Assembly: GCA_015061885.1 (NCBI GenBank)
Contig: SUVS01000025.1
Coordinates: 1 to 40,804 of the forward strand
Reading direction: 5' to 3'
DNA: 40,804 nucleotides
From: Lentisphaerota bacterium
Lineage (GTDB): Bacteria; Verrucomicrobiota; Lentisphaeria; Victivallales; Victivallaceae
The notes beneath the pieces were generated by a model that ran no database searches, was not told the DNA's origin, and worked only from the letters and a program-made list of their open reading frames with translations. Below, piece by piece: positions 16,497-24,415 of this stretch; the stretch's first letter is position 1, and each line of letters starts with the position of its first letter. A program made the translations under genes and the position numbers.

Positions 16497-18608
16497 ATGT
16501 TTTCAAAAGTATTGGATTGTCCGGAGTGCGGACACAGATTTAATTATGAGAATGAAGGAACCGGGTTCCCGGAGCAGATAACTTGTCCGGAATGTCGCAA
16601 AAGCAGTAATTATGCTGACTTTTCGGCATTGACTTTCTGTCAGCAGTGCCGCACCAAATTGAAGATTCCGCTGGATATGATTTACGACAGCGATTTAGCC
16701 TGTCCCTCCTGCGGAGCCGTGCTGAACGGTGCAAGTACATTTATCGGCGACAGTTCCGCTTCCACTTTAGCCTACAGCAATGAAGCTGATGCCTTTGAAC
16801 GCCGGCAGAAGCATAAGCGTATGCTCCAGGATGGTGATATTTTTGATAAATACAGGATCATCCGGCTGCTCGGGAAGGGCGGTATGGCGGAAGTCTATCT
16901 GGCCGAACACCTTTTGCTGAAGCAGTTATGTGCCGTCAAACTTATGCGTGCAGAGTCCGGCAGTGACAGCGAACTGGCGATCAAGCGTTTTTTGCGTGAA
17001 GCCAAATTGTCGCATCAGTTCAATCACCCCAATATTGTCAAGGTCTTTGATGTAGGCAGTGACTTTCAGACCGGATTCCTCTTTATTGCCATGGAATATG
17101 TGGAGGGCAAAACCCTGCACGACATAGTAAAGGAAAGAGTCTTTACCGAAGATGAACTCTGCAAAGTAGCCGTATCAATGGCAAATGCCCTTAATGCGTT
17201 GGCTGAATTTCATGTGGTACACCGCGATATAAAGCCTTCCAATATCATGTTGACCCCGGACGGTGTTTACAAGCTCATGGACTTGGGGATCGCTAAAAGC
17301 GACAGCAACAACCATGTAGCCGGCGATATGACTTTGACTGTGGAGCAAAGCACGATCGGTACGCCAAACTATGTTTCGCCGGAACAGTGCCGGTCGGCTC
17401 ACACCGCGGATTTGAGAAGCGATATATACAGTCTGGGTGCAACGCTCTATCATCTTGCCTGCGGCAAACTGCCTTTTTCCGGCACGACCGCCGTGGAAAC
17501 GCTCCTGAATGTAATGCAGACAGAGGCAGTGCCGTTATCGGATTACCGGCCTGACCTCTCGCAAAAGATGCTCGACCTGATCGAACTTATGATGCGGAAA
17601 AATCCCGATGAGCGGCCCCAGATGCCGGATGCAATTCTGGCGGCGATGTACAGCTCGCAAAAAAGCAAATTTACATTGTGGCTCAACAATTTAAGTTCCT
17701 CAATAAAAAAGCGGAAGAAAAAATCCGGAAAAAACGGCGAAGCCGCTAAAGTTTTCCGTTGGGTTGTTGGTATTGCATTGTTGGTTGTAATAGCAAGTAA
17801 TGTCCGGCATATAAGCGGTGCGCTGAACAAAATTTTCAATACGCAGTCCGGAAAAAATCAAACTGCTGTACAGGCACAGAAAAATATTCTTGCCAATTAT
17901 ACCCGGGCAGGGGTTTTCCCGGATAAATATGGAGAATTCAGTAAACACATTGAATACGACCGGACTGAAAAAAAGTATTTGTTTCCGAAAATCCGTTTTA
18001 CCTCTGTCGATAAGCAGAATTTGATTCTTCTGTATGATTTTGCCAATATGGCAGATTCGCAGGAAAAAGGCGTGGTTGATCTTGCCAAAAATAAAATGGA
18101 TATAGTCATACCGTCGGGCAGTATGATCAATGATTTTACAATTGCTCTGGATTTTTGCAGCGGCAAGGGCGGTAACACGGTATTGTTCAATATCGGAGAA
18201 TCTTTGAAAGTGTTTATTTACAAAGGCAGATTGACTGTGATTGCCGGCGGCAAACACTGCATAACCAGTAACATAGTTGTGCCCGACAATGTCTGGGCAA
18301 ATGTTACTTTGATTTATGAAAACGATAAACGCAAACTTTCATTGCTTTCCGGCGACCGTTTTGCCGGGAGCTATCTGCTGCCGGAAAAGTTCAGTTGGAA
18401 CAGTTTTTCGCTGGGAGATATGAGTTTGTTTCCGTTTGCGACTGCCGATTGGCTGAATGGAAAAATCGACACCATAAAAGTCTATAACTGTGCCAGAGAA
18501 ATGAGTCTGCCGGAAAACAAAGATAAAATTACCCGCGATCACATAGTTTCCGGAACCCGCAAAAAAGTAGCAGACTTTGTGCCGGAAATAGAACTGAAGC
18601 AGAATTAG
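16497..18608 (+). CDS. Membrane Ser/Thr protein kinase with zinc ribbons and LamG-like domain
   Basis: The 703-residue protein begins with two zinc-ribbon-like CxxC pairs (CPECG, CPECR, then CQQC, CPSCG) within the first ~85 residues. A Hanks-type kinase follows at about 112-375: Gly-loop GKGGMAEVY, AVK lysine, HRD at 242-244 with HRDIKPSN, DLG in place of DFG, and SPEQ in place of APE. A basic stretch and one membrane helix (about 420-440, WVVGIALLVVIA) lead to a probable outside region with a LamG/concanavalin-like fold at about 500-675. The likely topology is a cytoplasmic kinase reporting on an extracytoplasmic, perhaps glycan-binding, sensor. The start is set by the promoter and by AAAGG eight bases before the ATG. 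No partner phosphatase or substrate gene is adjacent. Confidence 0.9.
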   Translation: MFSKVLDCPECGHRFNYENEGTGFPEQITCPECRKSSNYADFSALTFCQQCRTKLKIPLDMIYDSDLACPSCGAVLNGASTFIGDSSASTLAYSNEADAFERRQKHKRMLQDGDIFDKYRIIRLLGKGGMAEVYLAEHLLLKQLCAVKLMRAESGSDSELAIKRFLREAKLSHQFNHPNIVKVFDVGSDFQTGFLFIAMEYVEGKTLHDIVKERVFTEDELCKVAVSMANALNALAEFHVVHRDIKPSNIMLTPDGVYKLMDLGIAKSDSNNHVAGDMTLTVEQSTIGTPNYVSPEQCRSAHTADLRSDIYSLGATLYHLACGKLPFSGTTAVETLLNVMQTEAVPLSDYRPDLSQKMLDLIELMMRKNPDERPQMPDAILAAMYSSQKSKFTLWLNNLSSSIKKRKKKSGKNGEAAKVFRWVVGIALLVVIASNVRHISGALNKIFNTQSGKNQTAVQAQKNILANYTRAGVFPDKYGEFSKHIEYDRTEKKYLFPKIRFTSVDKQNLILLYDFANMADSQEKGVVDLAKNKMDIVIPSGSMINDFTIALDFCSGKGGNTVLFNIGESLKVFIYKGRLTVIAGGKHCITSNIVVPDNVWANVTLIYENDKRKLSLLSGDRFAGSYLLPEKFSWNSFSLGDMSLFPFATADWLNGKIDTIKVYNCAREMSLPENKDKITRDHIVSGTRKKVADFVPEIELKQN

Positions 18609-18667
18609 TAACAACGGCAAAATCAACGCTTTGGAGAGAATTTTTAAAAACTGTTCATCTGAAAGTG

Positions 18668-19546
18668 TTATATATGCCCGACGGCTGTTCCGGAGTATTT
18701 TTTTCGCATTTTTCCGGGACTTACGCCGAATTTGCGGGTGAAAAGTTTGCTTAAATAGTTGGAATCGCAAAAACCGCATTCACTGGCGATTTCGCCGAGC
18801 GACTTATCGGTGTTACACAACAGTTCAACAGCCAGAGCAAGGCGTTTTTCCTGCTGATATTCAATGGGAGTATATCCGGTAAGCGATTTGAATGCGGTAA
18901 AGAATCCTGTGCGGGACATATGGCACAAGCGGACAAGAAAATCTATACTGATATTCTCTTTAAAATGTAAATTCAAATAATGCAGAGCCTTGGTCGCAGA
19001 AACTTCAAAATGTTCCTTACTTTCATTGCCTCCGCCACGGGCAATAAGAGTTAAAACTGTAAGAAAAAGACCATAAACATAAAGCCGATTACCCGGTAAC
19101 CCAAACTGGATCTCATGCTCCATGGATCGTATCTTTGAATTTACATGCTGCAACGCTTTTTCATCCAGATGCAAAAGCGGCTTTTCCGGTGTGGGTGATT
19201 GATAATACTTATCGACCAGATATTGAAAAACCTTGAGATTTCCCCCATCAAGTTGAGGCAGCGGCAGTGAGGATGCATCAAAAATTATGTTCACCAAGCC
19301 CAGATTTTCAGTATTTTCATAAGCATGAATAATTCCGGGATGAAGAAGGATCACATCGCCCGGAGAAATTTTCGCCGCCCTGCCGTTGCACCAATGCAGA
19401 GAATCAGAACCTTCTGTAATAACAACGATTTCAGAAAAATCGTGATCATGAAAGTTCATATTGCGATTTTTTCCCGCCTTCATCCGCTTGACCGTCAACT
19501 TGAAACGGTCAATATGGGCCATGTTATCAAATTTAAATCGCTGCAT
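18668..19546 (-). CDS. AraC-family transcriptional regulator (module 1)
   Basis: The 292-residue protein has an N-terminal cupin sensor domain (HDHDFSEIVV near residue 33, then PGDVILLHPGIIHAY) and a C-terminal double helix-turn-helix of the AraC type (LVRLCHMSRTGFFTAFKSLTG and, after it, GEIASECGFCDSNYLSKLF, with FGVSPGKMRKKY). It is divergent from the GH39-like operon and convergent with the kinase gene. The shared upstream region holds a consensus promoter for this gene and a 21-bp-period direct repeat, so it probably represses itself and activates the operon. An AGGGG ribosome binding site precedes the ATG. The ligand is inferred to be a sugar. Confidence 0.93.
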   Translation of the reverse strand: MQRFKFDNMAHIDRFKLTVKRMKAGKNRNMNFHDHDFSEIVVITEGSDSLHWCNGRAAKISPGDVILLHPGIIHAYENTENLGLVNIIFDASSLPLPQLDGGNLKVFQYLVDKYYQSPTPEKPLLHLDEKALQHVNSKIRSMEHEIQFGLPGNRLYVYGLFLTVLTLIARGGGNESKEHFEVSATKALHYLNLHFKENISIDFLVRLCHMSRTGFFTAFKSLTGYTPIEYQQEKRLALAVELLCNTDKSLGEIASECGFCDSNYLSKLFTRKFGVSPGKMRKKYSGTAVGHI

Positions 19547-19564
19547 ATAAAACCCCTGTCAAAT

Positions 19565-19598
19565 ATTTTGAATTATTATACACTAATTTTGAATTATT
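19565..19598. promoter_or_regulatory. Direct-repeat operator between araC and GH39-like gene
   Basis: ATTTTGAATTATT occurs at 19565-19577 and again at 19586-19598: a perfect 13-bp direct repeat with a 21-bp period. That is two helical turns, the spacing of AraC half-sites such as araI1-I2. One copy touches the araC -10 box and the other fills its spacer next to the -35. The repeat also sits just upstream of where the GH39-like gene's promoter should be; that promoter has no good boxes, as expected for an activated one. Confidence 0.65.
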
Positions 19599-19603
19599 GT
19601 CAA
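19575..19603 (-). promoter_or_regulatory. Consensus sigma70 promoter of the module 1 araC gene
   Basis: On the minus strand TTGACA (19603-19598), 17 bp, TATAAT (19580-19575): both boxes match consensus exactly. The predicted start near 19568 gives a ~22-nt leader. The promoter lies inside the direct-repeat operator, which fits autorepression. Confidence 0.8.
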
Positions 19604-19666
19604 GGTTTTTCGAGTTTTTTTTCATATATTTATTGTGAAAGAATTATTTTAAACAGGAGAAAAATC

Positions 19667-21172
19667 ATGAGTAATCTGAAACCCATTACATTGGCGGGAT
19701 GTTTGCTTGCTGCTGCGGCATCTGAAGCCAACCAAAACCAAGTTCAAAATTGTCCGGGATTGACTGATGAAGGCAATGTGAATAACGGAACCAGGCAGAT
19801 TTTGAATTTTTCCAAACCCGGCTATGCCAATACATTGGATACCGATCTGGGCAGAGTGATGTATGTGCCGGTGGATTTTACAAAAACGATTGGAAAAATC
19901 AAACCTTTGCATGGGGTAAACAATTCACCGATAACCTACGGAGATCCTTTAGAAGAATTCACACAGGCCGGTATCCCCTATATGCGGACTCATGACACTG
20001 CCGGCGGTTTCGGCGGCGCGAGATTCATTGATGTAGCCAATATTTTTCCGGATATGGATGCCGATGAAAATGATCCATCTTCGTATGATTTTGCATTTAC
20101 CGATGCCTATATCAAAGGGGTAATTGCATCCGGCACCAGGATTTTTTACCGGCTGGGCGCCACTATTGAAAACCGGCATAAAATAAAAGCCTACCACATC
20201 AATCCGCCGCAGGATAACAGCAAATATGCCCGTATCTGTGAAAATATCATCCGGCATTACAACGAAGGCTGGGCAAACGGCTTCAAGTACGGCATTGAAT
20301 ACTGGGAAATTTGGAACGAGCCTGAAAATCCCAATATGTGGACAGGCACTATGGCAGAATTTTTTGAATTCTACCGGGTGGTAGCCAATCATTTGAAAAA
20401 CAAATTTCCGCATTTGAAAATCGGTGGTTACGCCGGATGCGGATTTTATGGGATGAACCGGCATAATAACAGTGAGTTCACCCGCAGTTTTGTAACCTGG
20501 TTCGATGAGTTTCTCAAATTTATCACCAATAAGAAAACGGCGGCACCGCTGGATTTTTATTCATGGCACTTATACACTACCGACCCCATGGAAATAATCA
20601 TGCACGCCGAGTATGTGGATAAAAAACTTAAAAATGCCGGGTTGAAAGATTGCGAAAATATTTTCAATGAGTGGAACTATATAGATTTCCGCAACGAAAA
20701 TCGCTGGGATGATATGAAGGGTATGCTTGGGGCAACCTTCGTTGGTGCAGCATTTATTCTTATGCAGCACAGCCCCATAGATAAAGCCATGTATTATGAC
20801 GCCTTGCCGACCAGAGCGTATTGTGGATTGTATGAGTTCCCCTCCAAGCGGACAACTAAAACTTTTGCTGTATTCAAAGCCTTCAATGAGCTGTATCAGC
20901 TGGGAACAGCTATTGATACAGCCCCCAATCCGGAAAAAGATCTTTATGTACTTGCAGCAAAAAATTCCGACGGCAGTAAAGGTAAAATGCTGCTGGTAAA
21001 CCGCCGGATATCCGGAGTGGTCGTAAAAATGCAGCTTACAGGCATGACTAAAGCAGTTTCAGCCCGCCGGATAGACAGTTTCAGAACTCTGGAACCGGGC
21101 AATATAATTCAGTCGAACGGAGCAATAGTATTGGCTCCGCAATCAGTAATAATCGTTGAGTTTGAAAAATAA
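19667..21172 (+). CDS. Secreted GH39-like glycoside hydrolase (clan GH-A)
   Basis: The 501-residue protein starts at the ATG at 19667, six bases after AGGAGA; the frame is open further upstream, but that stretch overlaps araC and its promoter. The N-terminus (LAGCLLAAAASEA) looks like a signal peptide, possibly a lipobox (LAGC). The body is a TIM barrel resembling beta-xylosidase-type GH39 enzymes: a VNNSPITYG opening, IPYMRTHD strand, acid/base E218 in WEIWNEPEN, SWHLYT, and probable nucleophile E335 in NIFNEWNY. Retaining cleavage of a xyloside, glucoside or uronate-type linkage is expected, but the substrate cannot be read from sequence. A small beta domain closes the protein. It is first in an operon with the pseudopilin 19 bp downstream. 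Confidence 0.85.
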   Translation: MSNLKPITLAGCLLAAAASEANQNQVQNCPGLTDEGNVNNGTRQILNFSKPGYANTLDTDLGRVMYVPVDFTKTIGKIKPLHGVNNSPITYGDPLEEFTQAGIPYMRTHDTAGGFGGARFIDVANIFPDMDADENDPSSYDFAFTDAYIKGVIASGTRIFYRLGATIENRHKIKAYHINPPQDNSKYARICENIIRHYNEGWANGFKYGIEYWEIWNEPENPNMWTGTMAEFFEFYRVVANHLKNKFPHLKIGGYAGCGFYGMNRHNNSEFTRSFVTWFDEFLKFITNKKTAAPLDFYSWHLYTTDPMEIIMHAEYVDKKLKNAGLKDCENIFNEWNYIDFRNENRWDDMKGMLGATFVGAAFILMQHSPIDKAMYYDALPTRAYCGLYEFPSKRTTKTFAVFKAFNELYQLGTAIDTAPNPEKDLYVLAAKNSDGSKGKMLLVNRRISGVVVKMQLTGMTKAVSARRIDSFRTLEPGNIIQSNGAIVLAPQSVIIVEFEK

Positions 21173-21191
21173 ATCATAACAGGAGAAAAAA

Positions 21192-21881
21192 ATGAAATTT
21201 CAAAAATTCACCCTCATTGAACTTCTTGTGGTAATCGCTATCATTGCAATTTTAGCGGCAATGCTGCTGCCGGCACTTTCGGCATCCCGGGCACGGGCAA
21301 GAGCAGCAACTTGCGTATCTAATCTTAAAAACGCTTCTCTTATATTGATTACTTATACTCATGATAATAAAGAATTTCTGCCTGCACCTCTGAACTATGC
21401 AAAAGGCGGTGCAACATACGGAGCAACCAGTTGGATGGTGGCACTGAAAAATGCCGGTTATATAGAAACAGCTCACGGAACATATCGCTGCGATGAAAAA
21501 AATCCTGATCCATCCCGCAGGAATGTTCTGGCAATTTTCGGTTGTCCGGAAACCCACGGAACTGCCTCTGCAACCAATCCGTATGGCGGCTGGGATGATG
21601 TCGGCAATTGTTCGGATTACGGCATAAGTTATTATGCTTCAAACAGTACCGGCAGCAATACATCACATAATATGAGTCAGATAGATGACCCTACCAACCG
21701 GATATTTATAGGTGACGCGACGGCAAAATCTTTTACCGGAACAGATTACAGCTCAAACACTTCAAGCCTTGCCCATCGCCACAATAAAATGGTAAATATC
21801 GGTACTTTTGACGGTTCGGTACACACAACGAAATTTGAGGATGCAAAAAAAATCCGTTATGGCATGGATTATACTGAATAA
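21192..21881 (+). CDS. Prepilin-type (pseudopilin) protein, H-X9-DG family
   Basis: The 229-residue protein opens [17 protein letters not shown], with F+1, E+5 and one hydrophobic helix ending [13 protein letters not shown]. The signature H197-X9-DG ([13 protein letters not shown]207-G208) is intact near the C-terminus. The residue before F+1 is Lys, not Gly. AGGAG lies eight bases upstream of the ATG. It sits between two secreted proteins in the module 1 operon, 19 bp after the glycosidase and 11 bp before the orphan, so co-expression with them is likely. A role in assembling or delivering the neighbouring enzymes is inferred only from position. Confidence 0.92.
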   Translation: MKFQKFTLIELLVVIAIIAILAAMLLPALSASRARARAATCVSNLKNASLILITYTHDNKEFLPAPLNYAKGGATYGATSWMVALKNAGYIETAHGTYRCDEKNPDPSRRNVLAIFGCPETHGTASATNPYGGWDDVGNCSDYGISYYASNSTGSNTSHNMSQIDDPTNRIFIGDATAKSFTGTDYSSNTSSLAHRHNKMVNIGTFDGSVHTTKFEDAKKIRYGMDYTE

Positions 21882-21892
21882 GGGTTGAAAAT

Positions 21893-24277
21893 ATGAAACT
21901 TGTATTGTTCTGTATATCTTTTTTCTGCAGCATATATTGTTTTTGTGCAGATGAAGTTGTTCCGGTTGGAACATACAGTAATTTGTTATCAAATGGCAAG
22001 TTAGAGCTGTTTGCCGGTAATTTCCCTCAATCATGGCGTTTTGTCGGAGCCAATGCTCCGGGATATGCCAGTGATGGCGGCTTCAATAACGGTGGAAGAT
22101 TTATCTTCACAAAACGGAATGTGTATATAACGATCCGTCAGGATTGGACATTTACCATTGTCCCCGGAGAAAAATACCGTTTTCGAGCCAAGATACGTGC
22201 CAAAAATTTCAGAGCTGCTGTCGGGCGTTTTTTTGTTTTCAACAATGGCTGGAAAACAAGTGCACAAGTCGATATTCCGCAAGGTTCTTATGATTGGCAG
22301 GATTTTTCTTACGAATTTACCGGTTTTGAATCCCGTGGAGGATATTACAGTACAGCGATACGTGTCAACAAACAGCGTTCCGGCATGCTTGAGGTATCCG
22401 ATGTGAGTGTGGAGCCTGCTACTCAAAGTGCTTACGAAAAAAGTACCGCGTATCTCAAGCTTATTCCGGAAATAAAACTTGTCGCATTATCACCGCGTCT
22501 TGATTTCATACCGGCTAATAATGCTGAACTCGTCTGCCGCTGGTTTGGAGATAAAACGGTTAAAGAACTGACTTATACTGTAGGAAAAATACACCGCAAA
22601 GCTGCAGTGAAAGATGGAGTAGTAACCTTGGATCTTTCAGGGTTGAACCCGGATAATTATGTGGTAAAAGTAACTGATGGCAAATCTTCTACAGATATAA
22701 AAGTCAGGATTGTTCCCGGGGTGGATACCTCGCAAGTAAAAGTCTTAAACAATCTGCATAAAGTATTATTTGAAAAAACACTGCAAGCAAACGAAAAATC
22801 ATCTTTTGGCAATCCGCGTAATGGTTGGGTCCTTTTTACTTTGCCGAATGATATGAGTGTAAATGTTAATGGCAAAGAACTGACCAACGGAGAGTTTGTA
22901 CGTTTAAATTCAGGCAGTTATGATTTTACAGTAATCAAAGGCAATGGTAAAGTCAAAATTTCGGCTGTAACAGAGGTAAGTTTGTACGCTTTTGCGACCG
23001 GACCGTTTTTTACTGACATACCCAAACAGGATTGGAGCTTTGTTCAAAAATACATGCTGCCATATACCATGAACTTTCTTGGCACTGAAGCTTCCGAAGC
23101 AGATGTAGAGCAACTGCGAAGCGGTACCCGGAAGTTTTATGTAAACTGCAAGATAGCCGCAATCAACAATGCAAAACTGAATGCTGAAACACCGATCAAA
23201 ACTCGCGGTATGGATGTAAACAATAAAAATGTGGATGGCATTTTTATTGATGAACTTGCCATGGGTTCAGAAAAACCGCTGGTATATTTTTTGAAAAATC
23301 TGCCGCGCCTTACGCTGACACCCGAGCGTGATGTGTACACTTATATATGCGGTAATCTGCAAAATAATCGCTTCACTGCAAAAGTTTTTGCAGACAGCAC
23401 CAACCTGACCGCTCACAGTTATATTTTAGCAGAGCTTTATTTACCCAACCGCTATGCAGATGAAAAACTGGCAGAAAAATTTATTAACGACCGCTTGATA
23501 GCTTATGCAGCCAGACTTAATAAAATGCTGCCCGGTATCATGCCGCAAATCGGCATTGCTCTTTGCCAGAGCAATATGCCATTGAATTTCAGTATTGACC
23601 ATGAACCGGAAGCAGACCATCGGGTATTTTTGGATATGCAGCTTAATGCAATTGCCAATAATCCTGAATTCCGGAATATCGGTTGTATTAATTTCTGGGG
23701 AGGAAATTACGCCGACACCAGTCGGCATCGCTGGATTTCCGCGTTATTCAAACATTATGTTTTTGAAGGCAAAAAGAGTATGCTTTCGGATGAGTTTGGC
23801 TTGAAGCTGGTTCCCGGACATCTTAAAAATGCCTCTTTTCGTGAGCACTTGAAATATTGGACTAAGAGTGGATCCGTTGGTTACGGGAAAGCTGCTGATG
23901 GCGCAATCTTTCTTAAATATTTCAATAATAACAATGATTCATCCAATATGGCAATATTTACCAAAAATCAATATCCCGCCAAATTGAATCAGCAAATGAA
24001 TAATCTTGAATCGGGCAAAAAATACAAAGTCAGATTTGTTATCAGCGGCAAAGGAGCGCTGAATTTAAGTGTTGACAAACGCCCGCTGGAGGTCAAAATG
24101 TACCGTTTGGATACCAAACGCCTCAAAACAGTACAAAATGCAGATACTACCGCTCTTTGCGAAGCAGTATTCACGGCAGAAAAATCTTCGGAATTGCTGG
24201 AATTCAGTGCAGGAGAAGCTCCACAGGGCAGTAAAATAAATTTGCACTTTGTTTCGGTATTAAAAGAAATCTTTTAA
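21893..24277 (+). CDS. Secreted multidomain protein, possible glycoside hydrolase of unknown family
   Basis: The 794-residue protein has a signal peptide (MKLVLFCISFFCSIYCFCA) and then a carbohydrate-binding-module-like beta-sandwich at about 25-185 (NLLSNGKLELF, PGEKYRFRAKIRAKN, WQDFSYEFTGF), typical of CBM4/9-like folds. A short Ig-like segment follows at about 190-285. The centre, about 350-660, looks like a TIM barrel: DGIFIDELAMG at 448-458 has acidic residues at a strand end (D453, E454), and GCINFWGGNYAD lies further on. A C-terminal beta-sandwich (SGKKYKVRFVISGKG) ends the protein. I do not recognise the central domain; a glycosidase-like role rests on the neighbours and on the fold impression. 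Confidence 0.75.
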   Translation: MKLVLFCISFFCSIYCFCADEVVPVGTYSNLLSNGKLELFAGNFPQSWRFVGANAPGYASDGGFNNGGRFIFTKRNVYITIRQDWTFTIVPGEKYRFRAKIRAKNFRAAVGRFFVFNNGWKTSAQVDIPQGSYDWQDFSYEFTGFESRGGYYSTAIRVNKQRSGMLEVSDVSVEPATQSAYEKSTAYLKLIPEIKLVALSPRLDFIPANNAELVCRWFGDKTVKELTYTVGKIHRKAAVKDGVVTLDLSGLNPDNYVVKVTDGKSSTDIKVRIVPGVDTSQVKVLNNLHKVLFEKTLQANEKSSFGNPRNGWVLFTLPNDMSVNVNGKELTNGEFVRLNSGSYDFTVIKGNGKVKISAVTEVSLYAFATGPFFTDIPKQDWSFVQKYMLPYTMNFLGTEASEADVEQLRSGTRKFYVNCKIAAINNAKLNAETPIKTRGMDVNNKNVDGIFIDELAMGSEKPLVYFLKNLPRLTLTPERDVYTYICGNLQNNRFTAKVFADSTNLTAHSYILAELYLPNRYADEKLAEKFINDRLIAYAARLNKMLPGIMPQIGIALCQSNMPLNFSIDHEPEADHRVFLDMQLNAIANNPEFRNIGCINFWGGNYADTSRHRWISALFKHYVFEGKKSMLSDEFGLKLVPGHLKNASFREHLKYWTKSGSVGYGKAADGAIFLKYFNNNNDSSNMAIFTKNQYPAKLNQQMNNLESGKKYKVRFVISGKGALNLSVDKRPLEVKMYRLDTKRLKTVQNADTTALCEAVFTAEKSSELLEFSAGEAPQGSKINLHFVSVLKEIF

Positions 24278-24415
24278 AAAAACGAATGATTTACGAACTA
24301 CAGTTTATTGGATTAACTTGATAAACCAACCCAAACTCTAAAATCTGGAATAATTATGATCCAAATAACTGAAAAATTAAAGTTTGATTTATTGAGAAAT
24401 ATATTGATAAAATGA
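24278..24415 (+). other. Gap with a 19-codon upstream ORF overlapping the next start codon
   Basis: The 134-bp gap holds a short frame from ATG 24357 to TGA 24413-24415. Its stop overlaps the ATG of the GH78-like gene at 24412 (ATGA), the arrangement used for translational coupling. The GH78-like gene has no clear Shine-Dalgarno sequence of its own, so coupling is possible; chance is also possible. No terminator was seen. Confidence 0.3.

Noticed and set aside
17700-18257. Minus-strand frame of 185 codons inside the kinase gene
   Set aside because: It is a shadow of the kinase's membrane and LamG region, with no recognisable domain and no ribosome binding site.
19325-19666. Upstream extension of the GH39-like gene by 114 codons
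   Set aside because: It overlaps the divergent araC gene and its promoter; the ATG at 19667 has a good ribosome binding site and starts a signal peptide.
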